NCBI GenBank assembly: GCA_016183815.1
Contig: JACPDW010000023.1
Coordinates: forward strand, 1 to 64,000
DNA from: Flavobacteriia bacterium
Lineage (GTDB): Bacteria; Bacteroidota; Bacteroidia; Flavobacteriales_D; Crocinitomicaceae
Length of the DNA: 64,000 nucleotides
Reading direction: 5' to 3'
How positions within the stretch are numbered: position 1 is the stretch's first letter; each line of letters starts with the position of its first letter. Made by a program: the position numbers and the translations under genes. The notes under the pieces were generated by a model. The model had not been told where the DNA came from. It saw nothing but the letters and a program-made list of their open reading frames with translations, and ran no database searches. This document shows positions 20,063 to 29,900 of this stretch, piece by piece.

Positions 20063-20092
20063 CAAACTTATTTTTCAATGCCTGAAATCCAA
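20063..20092 (-). promoter_or_regulatory. Candidate idi promoter (TTG-N19-TAAGTTTG)
   Basis: On the minus strand a TTG (20090-20092) precedes TAAGTTTG (20063-20070) by exactly 19 nt, a full match to the Bacteroidota promoter pattern. It lies 14 nt upstream of the idi ATG, so the leader would be very short. Confidence 0.6.
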
Positions 20093-20177
20093 TAGCTTGG
20101 TTTGTAAAATTAAAAATTATTTACAATTTTTGTATTCTATATCTTTTTTTTTTTTAATTTTCAAGTAGTTTTATAAA

Positions 20178-21170
20178 TTGAAAACACTTTTTTACATTTT
20201 TATTTTTTTTAATTGTGCAATATTATTTGCCCAAGATGTTCATTGGTCACAATTTTACGACAATCCACTTTTTATTAGTCCTTCAAATACTGGAAATCAC
20301 GATGGAGAACATCGAATCATCACTTCATATAAAGATCAATGGAGATCAGTTACCAAAGCTTTTCAAACATTTTCTTTGTCTTACGATAAAAAACTTAAAA
20401 ATGAAGATCTTAGATTAGGTGCCGTTTTTCTGAGTGATCAAGTAGGCGATGGAAAATTTAAAACTATGGAATTGTTACTCAGCTCCTCTTATTTTATTCC
20501 TCTCAACCAAAAAAAAACACATAATTTTTTAACAGGCATTCAATTAGGTTGGAATCATCGCTCATTCGATTTTAATCAATTTTATTTTGATGAACAATAC
20601 AATGGAGTTACCTACGACCCATCTATTCAAAACACTGAAGATTTGGCTCAAGATAAAAAAAACAACTTTACACTTTCTGCTGGTGTCAAATATCAAGCAG
20701 TTTTGAAAAATAAATCATTATTTGAATTCTCCTATTCTACTTTTAATTTAAATCAAGCTAATAATAGTTTTTATCAAAGTAAGGTGAAAAGAGACTTAAG
20801 ACACACACTTTTTGTTCAATATTTTTGGAATTATGATAAAAAATTCAAAATACTTCCTTCCATCATTTTTCAAAAACAAGGGGAGTTTAATGAATTTCTA
20901 TTTGGAAGTAATTTTCAAACTCATTTTATAAAAAAAAGATCGACTCAAGTTGTTCATTTTGGAGTTTTTATGCGTCTTAAAGACGCTTTTATTGTCAAAA
21001 CTGGACTTCAATACAATTCATGGTATTTGGGCTTAAGTTATGACGTAAATATTTCTTCTTTACAAACTGCTAGCAATAAAAGAGGTGGATTTGAGATAAA
21101 TTTAAGATATATTCTTTACAAATTACGAACAGAAAATAAAATTTACCAACAATGTCCAGATTTCTTATAA
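20178..21170 (+). CDS. PorP/SprF family type IX secretion-associated outer membrane protein
   Basis: The 330-residue protein has a signal peptide (residues 1-19, ending ILFAQ) and then the family hallmark DVHWSQFYDNPLFISPSNTG. It would form an outer-membrane beta-barrel of the PorP/SprF family, members of which anchor or help export T9SS cargo. The start is a TTG at 20178; no ATG fits the signal peptide better. The following OmpA-like gene overlaps its end by 19 nt, the usual pairing for this family. Paralogues are common, so this need not be the core PorP. Confidence 0.88.
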   Translation: MKTLFYIFIFFNCAILFAQDVHWSQFYDNPLFISPSNTGNHDGEHRIITSYKDQWRSVTKAFQTFSLSYDKKLKNEDLRLGAVFLSDQVGDGKFKTMELLLSSSYFIPLNQKKTHNFLTGIQLGWNHRSFDFNQFYFDEQYNGVTYDPSIQNTEDLAQDKKNNFTLSAGVKYQAVLKNKSLFEFSYSTFNLNQANNSFYQSKVKRDLRHTLFVQYFWNYDKKFKILPSIIFQKQGEFNEFLFGSNFQTHFIKKRSTQVVHFGVFMRLKDAFIVKTGLQYNSWYLGLSYDVNISSLQTASNKRGGFEINLRYILYKLRTENKIYQQCPDFL

Positions 21171-23401
21171 TTATTGTTTTGTTTATTTTCTCCTTTCAGT
21201 ATTATTCACAAGATTTTACTCAAGATTATTTTCTTCATGCTCAAAATGAAAAAGAAAAAGGTGATTTTAAAGAAGGCATTGAATATATGAAAAAATTGTT
21301 TGAAATAGACTCAAATAAAGTGGACTATTTATGGTTATATGCTGAACTTTTAAGATTGGAAAAAAATTACTCATTGGCAGAATATTATTATAAAAAAGTT
21401 TATGACAAAGAGGAGTCAAGAATTTATTTGAGGTCTCTTTTTTACCTCGCTGAAATGAAAAAAATGAACGGCAAATACGACGAAGCGTTAGAATTATACA
21501 AAAAATGTAAAAAAAAATACGCTTATGACAAAAAGGAATATTTGTATTTAAAATCTACACAAGAAATGGAATCCTGTTTATGGTTAAAAAAAGCAAAGAT
21601 GGACAGTGCTTCTGTTTCATTTAATAAAACACTTCCATTTAATTCTTCAGAAAGTGAGTTTGCACCAATGATCAATGACAATAAATTTTATTTTTCATCT
21701 CTTAGAGCAGATTCCATTTCTAAAAGCGGAGAAATCATTTCCAAAAATTATAAAAGTAACATCTATTTTTTAGAAGGGAAAGACAGTTCGACTTTAACTT
21801 TACTTTTTGAAACCAACTCTTTAAAAGAGCATCATGCAAACATTACTTTTTCTCTCGATGGTAAAAGAATTTATTTTTCTTCCTGTAAGGAAAACTTAAA
21901 CGAACCTTCTTGTAAAATACTAATGGCTTATCTTGTGAAAGACAAAGTTTTAGAAATTGACACATTAGACGAAATAGTAAACGAAGCCGATGCCAATACG
22001 AGCATGCCTTACATTGCACATTTTGACGACAAGGAAGTTCTTTTTTTCTCATCAAATAGAGCTGGCGGAAAAGGAGGGATGGATTTATATTATTCCTATA
22101 TTGAAGACGAAGGTAAGAAATACTCCATGCCTTTTCCTGTGGACAAAGTAAATTCTCCAGGAAACGAAGTAACTCCTTTTTATGATAGTATTGACAAAAA
22201 ATTGTATTTTTCCTCCGATTGGCACTTTGGCTTTGGTGGTTACGATTTGTTTTGTTCACCATTTTTGAATTATTCGTTTCAAAAACCTGAAAACTTAATG
22301 CTGCCTGTTAACAGCACAAACAATGATTTATATCTAGTACGTTATAATAAACAATACTATTTTTCAAGTAATCGTTCTGAAAACAACAATTCAACTTGTT
22401 GCAGTAATATTTACACTTTTAAATACAAAGAAAAAGAAATAGAACATCAAGTGCTCGCTACTAATGAACTACGTACTTTTAAAAGTTTAGAAGATTTAAA
22501 TAAAAAACTTCCCGTTACTTTATTTTTTCATAACGACATGCCAAATCCTAAATCGTTAGATACAATTTCTAATGTGAGTTATATGACATCATATAATGAC
22601 TATGTCCAATTGATTCCAAAATATAAAAAAGAATATTCAAGCGGACTTGCAAAAGAAAAAATATCTGATGCTGAAGAAGATATTGAAAGTTTTTTTATTG
22701 AATATGTAAATCAAGGTGTTGAAGATTTAGAAGTGTTCTGCAAACTTCTATTAAAAGAATTAGAAAACAAATCCTCTGTTATTTTAACAGTTAAAGGATT
22801 TGCAAGCCCTCTTGCCAAAAGTGATTATAATGTCAATTTAACAAAAAGACGGATTTCCTCTTTAGTAAATTATTTAAAAGTTTATGAAAACGGAATTTTT
22901 CAAAAATATTTATTTCCTGTTCATGTAGATAGTACAAAATTATTGATACAAGAGGTTCCTTTTGGAGAATATGTAGCTGAGAAATGGGTAAGTGACAACC
23001 CTAACGATTCAAAAAATTCGATTTATTCGCGAGCAGCTGCTTTAGAACGAAAAATTGAAATTCAAAGTGTTAATTATCTCACTCAAGACACCAGTTTATT
23101 GTTAAGTGCCAAAAAACAATTACTTAATTTAGGTTCCATTTCAAAAAATAATAAATTAAAAATAGCTTTTGAAGTAAAAAACATCGGACACCTTCCTGTT
23201 GAAATAGATTCAATTGGTGTTCCTTGCAAATGCAACAGTGCAGAATCCACATTTTCAATACTTAAACCAAATGAAACTGGAATCATTTATTTATATTTTG
23301 ACCCAATAGATTATATTGGTAAAACAGTAAAATCAATTTATGTTTATACAAAAAACAGCAAAACACCTTTACGTTTGGTAATTACTGCAGAAACAAATTA
23401 G
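21152..23401 (+). CDS. OmpA-like envelope protein with TPR, WD40-like, OmpA and DUF1573 domains
   Basis: The 749-residue exported protein has a signal peptide (residues 1-20). Residues about 25-130 form tetratricopeptide-like helices, and 165-425 are PD40/WD40-like propeller repeats with FSSLRAD, IYFSSCKE, LFFSSNRAGGKGGMDLYY and LYFSSDWHFGFGGYDLF. An OmpA-like peptidoglycan-binding segment at about 540-590 shows GFASPLAKSDYNVNLTKRR. The final 90 residues match DUF1573 (NIGHLPVEIDSIGVPCKC). PorE-type T9SS proteins share the first three parts; the extra C-terminal DUF1573 domain is unusual. It overlaps the PorP/SprF-like gene and probably works with it at the outer membrane. Confidence 0.8.
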   Translation: MSRFLIIIVLFIFSFQYYSQDFTQDYFLHAQNEKEKGDFKEGIEYMKKLFEIDSNKVDYLWLYAELLRLEKNYSLAEYYYKKVYDKEESRIYLRSLFYLAEMKKMNGKYDEALELYKKCKKKYAYDKKEYLYLKSTQEMESCLWLKKAKMDSASVSFNKTLPFNSSESEFAPMINDNKFYFSSLRADSISKSGEIISKNYKSNIYFLEGKDSSTLTLLFETNSLKEHHANITFSLDGKRIYFSSCKENLNEPSCKILMAYLVKDKVLEIDTLDEIVNEADANTSMPYIAHFDDKEVLFFSSNRAGGKGGMDLYYSYIEDEGKKYSMPFPVDKVNSPGNEVTPFYDSIDKKLYFSSDWHFGFGGYDLFCSPFLNYSFQKPENLMLPVNSTNNDLYLVRYNKQYYFSSNRSENNNSTCCSNIYTFKYKEKEIEHQVLATNELRTFKSLEDLNKKLPVTLFFHNDMPNPKSLDTISNVSYMTSYNDYVQLIPKYKKEYSSGLAKEKISDAEEDIESFFIEYVNQGVEDLEVFCKLLLKELENKSSVILTVKGFASPLAKSDYNVNLTKRRISSLVNYLKVYENGIFQKYLFPVHVDSTKLLIQEVPFGEYVAEKWVSDNPNDSKNSIYSRAAALERKIEIQSVNYLTQDTSLLLSAKKQLLNLGSISKNNKLKIAFEVKNIGHLPVEIDSIGVPCKCNSAESTFSILKPNETGIIYLYFDPIDYIGKTVKSIYVYTKNSKTPLRLVITAETN

Positions 23402-23537
23402 AAATTAACCATTAGATTAGTTATTGCGAATTATGTTGGTAACTCAATTTTTAAAATCCATAATGTACATAATTTTATTATGTAAATTTTTTTATTTTTA
23501 CCCATTATTCTGACAATTGATATTTTTAATTTTTTAA

Positions 23538-24932
23538 ATGGAACGCCCTAAAAGAATTTTATTTTTAGATTTAATGAGAGTCTTGGCCTTGTTCATGATG
23601 ATTCAAGGGCATACAACCTATGATTTTTTAGATTTAAGTGTAAGAGATGGTCAAAGTATTGGAATTTTTATTTGGACTAGTTTAAGGGGATATACTGCAC
23701 CATTCTTTATGATGGTATCGGGTACTGTTTTTACATTTTTAATGTTGTCTCAAGAAAAACCTGATGGAACAAATCCGAGAATAAAAGCTGGAAGTAAACG
23801 TATTATTACTTTACTATTTTGGGGTTATTTTCTTAATTTTCCTATTTATATTATATGGAAAATTTTTACAACTGAAGGTCTAAATCAAATTATGGAAATT
23901 GGTTTGTTAGAAACACTTTTAACAATTGGATGGATTGCTCTTTCTTTATTTGTGTATATCACTTTACAAGACGACAATGACCTTAAAAGAAAAAAATTGA
24001 TAAAAAAAGTATTTCGTGAAGGTGCTTTAAAAAACTCACGTTATCGTGGTGCAATTTTTAATACTAAAAATTTAAAAAGAGAAGAGTTGAAAAACAGACT
24101 TTTTAAATCAGTATTTTATTCTGTATTGATCAGTATTCCTTATTTAATTATATCAAACCTTCTTACTCTCGAAGAAAAACAACGTGCTTTAAGGGTGGAT
24201 GTTTTACATATTATAGCATTAGGTTTATTAAGTATAATGTTGTTTTATTTTATTTCAAGACATATTCGTTGGATTTTAAGTATTTTAGTTTTTTTGATGT
24301 TATTATTTATCATTTCTCTTTATCCATTATTAAACAAAGTTGATTTTATTGATTTACCGGTTTTTTTAGCTCCATATTTAAATAGTTTTGAAACAAAATC
24401 AATGTTTCCATTAACTCCCTGGCTTGCATATGTATTTGCAGGATCAATTATGGGTATATGGTTAAGTCTTGAAATTAAAAAAGATAATTTTGAAAAAATT
24501 ATTGGTTTTAAATTAGCAGCTTTAGGTTTGGGTTTTATTCTCTTATCCATTATTGGTGATTTTTTAGAAATCGCATATTATGGGAAAAGTTATTATTGGT
24601 TAGATAGTCCAAATTTATTGTATCATAGAATTGGAATAGTTTTATCCGTCGGTTCAATAATGGCGTTTTTAAGTCTGTATATTAAAGATTTACCTGTATT
24701 TATTAAGCAAATGAGTAGAAACACGCTTTGGTTATACGTAGGTCATTTAATTATTATTTATCAAATTGTTAAACCAATAATTGGTTATCAAACAAGATTT
24801 TCAATAGGAATTACTATTTGTTGTGTTGTTACAATGTTTGTTTTAATGTATTTCCAATCTCAAATAATTGTATTTATTCAGAAAAAAGGGGGATATTTTT
24901 CTTTTTTTAAAGGTCTTTTAAGAAAGAAATAA
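23538..24932 (+). CDS. Integral membrane acyltransferase-like protein (HGSNAT/DUF1624-type)
   Basis: The 464-residue protein has about ten membrane segments. It begins with a basic N terminus and the family-like segment FLDLMRVLALFMMIQGHT, carrying an Asp and a His characteristic of heparan-alpha-glucosaminide N-acetyltransferase-type and related acyltransferase-3-like proteins. These move acetyl groups across the membrane to sugars. A highly basic cytoplasmic loop (about residues 150-195) separates the fourth and fifth helices. The substrate is unknown. It is monocistronic and faces the HIT gene end-on. Confidence 0.65.
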   Translation: MERPKRILFLDLMRVLALFMMIQGHTTYDFLDLSVRDGQSIGIFIWTSLRGYTAPFFMMVSGTVFTFLMLSQEKPDGTNPRIKAGSKRIITLLFWGYFLNFPIYIIWKIFTTEGLNQIMEIGLLETLLTIGWIALSLFVYITLQDDNDLKRKKLIKKVFREGALKNSRYRGAIFNTKNLKREELKNRLFKSVFYSVLISIPYLIISNLLTLEEKQRALRVDVLHIIALGLLSIMLFYFISRHIRWILSILVFLMLLFIISLYPLLNKVDFIDLPVFLAPYLNSFETKSMFPLTPWLAYVFAGSIMGIWLSLEIKKDNFEKIIGFKLAALGLGFILLSIIGDFLEIAYYGKSYYWLDSPNLLYHRIGIVLSVGSIMAFLSLYIKDLPVFIKQMSRNTLWLYVGHLIIIYQIVKPIIGYQTRFSIGITICCVVTMFVLMYFQSQIIVFIQKKGGYFSFFKGLLRKK

Positions 24933-24985
24933 TTTAATTCTTCTACAATATTAAAAGTTTAACTGTCGATATAAATCTTAATTTT

Positions 24986-25375
24986 TTACCCATTTACAAT
25001 CTTCTCAGCTATTTCTTCTAATTCTTGTTTAGTTAAATTTAGCTTTGGGTTTGAAAAACTCATGTCATTAATAGTGGAAATTGGAATTAAATGAATATGT
25101 GCATGGGGCACTTCTAAGCCAACTATTGTCATTCCTACCCTTTTACAATCAAATGCTTTTTCTATTTTTTTCACTATTTTTTTTGAAAACAAAATTAACT
25201 CACTTAGCAAATCATCGTTTAAATCATAAAACTTATCCACTTCCACTTTAGGTATGACAAGTACATGACCTTTTTTTAATGGGTTGATGTCTAAAAAAGC
25301 CAAACAATGTTCATTTTCAGCAATTTTATAACAAGGAATTTCTCCATTTACTATTTTACTAAAAATGCTACTCAT
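24986..25375 (-). CDS. HIT family (histidine triad) nucleotide hydrolase
   Basis: The 129-residue protein is a small HINT-like purine nucleoside phosphoramidase. It starts SSIFSKIVNGEIPCYKI, has KKGHVLVIPK around residues 36-45 and ends with the triad HAHIHLIP near residues 103-110. Length is typical. Its ATG shares one base with the greA stop codon (TAATG), so it is translated from the greA transcript. Physiological substrate is unknown. Confidence 0.93.
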   Translation of the reverse strand: MSSIFSKIVNGEIPCYKIAENEHCLAFLDINPLKKGHVLVIPKVEVDKFYDLNDDLLSELILFSKKIVKKIEKAFDCKRVGMTIVGLEVPHAHIHLIPISTINDMSFSNPKLNLTKQELEEIAEKIVNG

Positions 25376-25848
25376 TATCTAGAGATGTCCATGATTTCAA
25401 ATTTTACAATTCCATTGGGTGTTTGAATTTCAGCAACTTCACTAACTTTTTTACCTAACAATCCTTTACCGATAGGAGAATCGACAGAAATTTTCTTTAA
25501 TTTCAAATCTGCTTCATTTTCTGCTACTAATGTGTATTCAAGCATCATGTTGTTGAGTAAATTTTTAATTTTTACTTTTGACAAAATAAGCACTTTGGAA
25601 TTATCAATGTGGCTATCGTCAATAACTCTAGCATTTGCAACAATTGCTTCCAATTTAGCTATTTTCATTTCTAAAATTCCTTGAGCTTCTTTAGCAGCAT
25701 CATATTCAGCATTTTCAGACAAATCTCCTTTATCACGAGCTTCAGCGATTTGATTAGAAATAGAAGGCCTTTGCACTGTTTTCATTTCATGCAATTCATC
25801 TTTTAATTTTTTTAAACCTTCTTTTGTATAATATGTAATTTGTGACAT
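25375..25848 (-). CDS. greA: Transcription elongation factor GreA
   Basis: GreA rescues backtracked RNA polymerase by stimulating transcript cleavage. The 157-residue protein has the N-terminal coiled coil (residues about 1-75) with the acidic tip DLSENAEYDAAKEAQG, and a C-terminal FKBP-like domain containing SPIGKGLLGKKVSEVAEIQTP. Length is standard. It is coupled to the HIT gene downstream and isolated from the envelope operon upstream by a strong terminator. Confidence 0.97.
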   Translation of the reverse strand: MSQITYYTKEGLKKLKDELHEMKTVQRPSISNQIAEARDKGDLSENAEYDAAKEAQGILEMKIAKLEAIVANARVIDDSHIDNSKVLILSKVKIKNLLNNMMLEYTLVAENEADLKLKKISVDSPIGKGLLGKKVSEVAEIQTPNGIVKFEIMDISR

Positions 25849-25868
25849 AGTTTCTTATTATAATAACG

Positions 25869-25900
25869 AAAACAAGAGAGCCGTTTGACCCTCTTGTTTT
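25869..25900 (-). terminator. Rho-independent terminator of the envelope operon
   Basis: The inverted repeat AAAACAAGAG/CTCTTGTTTT has a 12-nt loop. On the minus strand the second arm ends in a T run. It lies just downstream of the PorV-like stop at 25921 and before greA. Confidence 0.85.
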
Positions 25901-25920
25901 ACAAAATTAATAAAAAAATT

Positions 25921-26976
25921 TTATTTTAATCCAACTGCAACACCAAAGGTATGAACAAACCCAAAAGGACCAGCCATACGCATGCCGTATTCAATACCAA
26001 GAGGATTTTTATTTTTACCAGTTAAAAAATCTAAAGAAAACCCTGCTGTCGGGCCAATTAATGCATTGGTTCTGTTTTCTGTACTAAATATATTTTTCTC
26101 ATATACGTAACCCAAACGAATGTTTAAAGCGATTTTTTCTTTTACTAAAGCATAATCAAATGCTAAACGATACTGATCGCTAAAAAATGAATTTGCTGTG
26201 AAACCAAAAATAGCAGTTAATTTACTCATCTCATTTAAAATAAAGTCATACGAAGCACCAATATTTAATAATGAAGGCATTTCAAAACTTTGAGAACGTT
26301 GTTCTAGTGAAGCAATACTACCTGTTTCTACATAAGTAGCTTGATAAGCCAAACCATCACCTTTATATTTCATTGTAGGACCAACATTTTTTAAAGAAAT
26401 TCCTAATTTAAACTGTTCTTTATCTCCAGTTACATATTTAATCCCTGCATCAACAGCCATTCCAGTAGCTTTTAAATCTGCTATGGCTTCAGAAATCACT
26501 TTAAAATTGATACCACCAGAAATTGAATTTGAAAACTTTTTGGCATACCCCACATTAAAAACATTTAAACGAGGCGAAAAAAATCCGATACCTCCTTCTG
26601 GATTTTCAACTGTTGTTCTCTGAATATCACCAAAATTCATGGATTGAATACTTACAGCTATAACACTTGATTCAGATAATCTTTGAGCTAAACCTGCAGC
26701 AAAAAATTTAATTTCAGCATTGCCTAACCAATTGGTCATATTAAATTTAATCTGAGTTTTATCACAAGTTGTTAATCCACCCATGTTTAAATAACTTGCT
26801 TCTAAGCCAGTTGCATTAGCAAAACCAGCACTTGCAGTACCTGTTGTTCTTGCCCATGGATTTATTAACAATTGTTGAGCCCCTGCTGAACCAACACGGT
26901 CTTCATTTCCAGCAAAACCTATTGTTCCAATTAAAATCGAACCAACAAGAGAAAAATTAATTAATATTTTATTCAT
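25921..26976 (-). CDS. PorV/PorQ-like outer membrane beta-barrel protein
   Basis: The 351-residue protein has a signal peptide (residues 1-22) followed by an N-terminal segment typical of PorV/PorQ proteins: SAGAQQLLINPWARTTG and the LNMGGLT region. The rest is alternating amphipathic strands consistent with a FadL-like 14-strand barrel. PorV shuttles folded T9SS cargo from the translocon to the attachment machinery. This gene follows a giant T9SS cargo gene after 20 nt, which suggests a dedicated partner. I do not claim it is the core PorV, since paralogues occur. Confidence 0.8.
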   Translation of the reverse strand: MNKILINFSLVGSILIGTIGFAGNEDRVGSAGAQQLLINPWARTTGTASAGFANATGLEASYLNMGGLTTCDKTQIKFNMTNWLGNAEIKFFAAGLAQRLSESSVIAVSIQSMNFGDIQRTTVENPEGGIGFFSPRLNVFNVGYAKKFSNSISGGINFKVISEAIADLKATGMAVDAGIKYVTGDKEQFKLGISLKNVGPTMKYKGDGLAYQATYVETGSIASLEQRSQSFEMPSLLNIGASYDFILNEMSKLTAIFGFTANSFFSDQYRLAFDYALVKEKIALNIRLGYVYEKNIFSTENRTNALIGPTAGFSLDFLTGKNKNPLGIEYGMRMAGPFGFVHTFGVAVGLK

Positions 26977-26996
26977 ATCTTTTAATTTACTTTATT

Positions 26997-29900
26997 TTAA
27001 ATGTTTTCTAAGTCAATTGCACGTACTCCACCAAAAAACTTAATTACTCTTTCACCAGCATCTGGTACTTCTACATGAATTAGATATACACCACTTGCAA
27101 TTGGAATTCCTTTAGAATTTTTCATGTCCCAATCTACTGAAGTAACAGGACTATCTTTTTTGAATGTACGTATTAATTTTCCAGAAATGTTATAAATTTT
27201 TACTGTACATTTATCAGGTAAGTTGGTAATTTTAACTCTTGTATCTAAACGATTTCTTTCATACTCTGAAAATGCATAATATGGGTTTGGCACAACATTA
27301 ATCATATCTAAAGCCGATTTTAGTTGGTCTAAACTTCCTACTTCCGTCATGTATTGATCCATATTCCAAGAATACATTGGTCGTCCATCGTTTTCACCAG
27401 TCGCAACATAATCATTGTATTCTTTATTTACTCGTAATCTGATCTTTACATCTGTTTCTAATAATGTACGACCTTCGGAAAGAATAGGATTAAATACCCA
27501 ACTTAAATTAGAAAATAAGTCTAAATAATCTGAATTAGCTGCAGCAACATATTTGTCATAAACCCAATTTGTTGTAGAATTTGGATCGTAATGAGGACAA
27601 TTTTTAGCACTACTTGCATCTCCAGAAATATTGTTTCCAAACACATAGAAAGCATGTTGTCCACCTAATAATGGGGCTTGAGCAGGATTTCCAAAATTTG
27701 AACTTGGATTCCAAATCATATCAGCTCCATTTTCCTTTCCTAAGAATGAATTTTCACCAAACGCCATATATAATCTTACACCCGTTTCTACATCAATTGC
27801 ATATCCAGGAAACCAACCCATGCCAGTTCCAGTGCCATCTGGTTTTCCATCTTTGTCAACACTTTGACTTCTTCTAAGCGTTCCAGCTGGAGCATCTCCG
27901 ATGTTTAAGGTTGCGTCTCTACCAAGTTCTAATACAGGACATCTAGTCCATTTACTTTTGTCAGAAGTAATATATACATCAACACTAGGTAGTTTCATTA
28001 AAGTATTTTTTTGTCTAGCTTGAGTCAAGGTTCCTGATGTTGATGGATTAGCAAATGGCATAAAAGGCCCTTGATAACCTACCAATCTAAAAGGAGCTAC
28101 ACCTCCACTTAACAATTTACTAAACTGATCTTTATAATCAATAGATTTATCAGAAAATACTTCATCAGGATAATCACATGGATTTGTATATTTATCTTCT
28201 GTACAATCATCAGTTGTAGGAGCATAAGTACCACTTCTTATCCAGTTTGTTGGGTCAAATGAATTTTGATCTGATATTGGTAATATCCACATTTTAGATG
28301 AATCTTTAAACTCAATTGTTGCTTCTAAAGGAGAGGTAATTCTTCTTTCCCCATCTGTTGAAGTTTCTGCATTTCTCAAATACATCTCTTGAGTAATTTG
28401 AATAGAAACACCCCATTCTGGTACTAATTGCTCATTAAGAGAAGATGTCTGAGGATTGTCCACTGTAAATAAATTAGGACTTTGTATTCTTAAAGAGTCA
28501 GCTAAATTACCAATTGTTACATCTGAAGTAATTGAATCTAAAATTGTACCACCCATTTGGTCGTATCTATATACAACCCAACTTGCAGTATCTATTCCTT
28601 TTCCATTTTTAGCTTCATTAGTTTCTTCATTGATATAATTATTGAATTTTAATTCAAAGTAACCAGGAGCAACATTTAAAGGATCCACCACTTTTACTTT
28701 AATTGGCCCTTTTGATTGTGCATAAGTAATTTTACTTACTTTACCAGAATTACATATTTCATCAATTGATGCTTGAGTTAAATCTACTGCAAGACCACCA
28801 TTGCCTCGTCCGTCCAATCTTGTAATCTCAGGGCCTTCACCGTAATTTAATTTTGAAATAGTACCCATTAGTTCAGGTGCAGGGTGGTGAGGGATTGCAG
28901 GAATTGTTTTTACTGCTCCTAAATCATATCCATTTCTTGAAGAAACATATCTTCTTTTTTGACCATCTAACTGATTCGGGTCGTTTGGATCGTAATTTTT
29001 AAAATTATTGTGTGCATAAGCGATGGCAAAATAATAATAAGTTTTGTGGTTTACTAAAGTTCTAACTCCAGAAGCAAATACATCTTCAGTGATTCTAAAA
29101 CTATGTTGTATCCCTTTGTTTGCACCATTTACACGTTCAACCGCTAAATCATAACCAATTTCATCGTCGAATTCAAAATTAACTATTCGGTCAATGTCAT
29201 TTTTTATATCACATTGAGCAACTAATCTCACTTTAGATAAATCTCCAATATCAGCTGGAGTAACGTTTTCATCAGTAGTTTGATAAATTTGATACCCTTC
29301 AAAATTGTAATAACGGTCATAATTAAATCCAAATGGAATATTTATCTCATCTTCCACATTATATTCTTCATCAACATTATTCCCACTTGGATTGTCTATC
29401 ATTAATATCAATTCATTTTCTAATTCTTGAATTGTTAATCTAGGAGCTGTTGGTGGGTCAAATATTTTAAAACAATTGTCAAATAAAGCTTGGGCCTTTG
29501 TATCCCCAGTTTTTAATCCACGAACAGAAGCCAATAAATCTCCTTTTGAGCTAGCAAATACAATTCCAACAGTAATGTTATTAATAGCACCAGGTTTTAA
29601 GGTAAAAGGACCAGCGGATTGAACGAAACGACGGTCACCTGATTGATTACCAGCCTGTACTTCATCCCACGAGAAACCAGGGTCTGTACCCCCAGTTGCC
29701 CAAAATAATGTATCTGAATCAGCAGGTAACATATAAGAAGATGGGATTGAAGTTCCAGAACCTGGATAACCAGTACCACCATAAACAGGCTGTGCACCGT
29801 CTCTCCATAAACCTTGCATATAATTGTAATGATGTGAAGCTGATTGAGGATCTGATTGTGCTGTAGGTGCTGTAGAGGTATAATAAGCAAAATTTCGCAT

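Noticed and set aside
21843-22262. 139-residue minus-strand open frame
   Set aside because: It lies entirely antisense to the propeller region of the OmpA-like protein; basic, Arg/Lys-rich text of this kind is typical of shadow frames in AT-rich genes.
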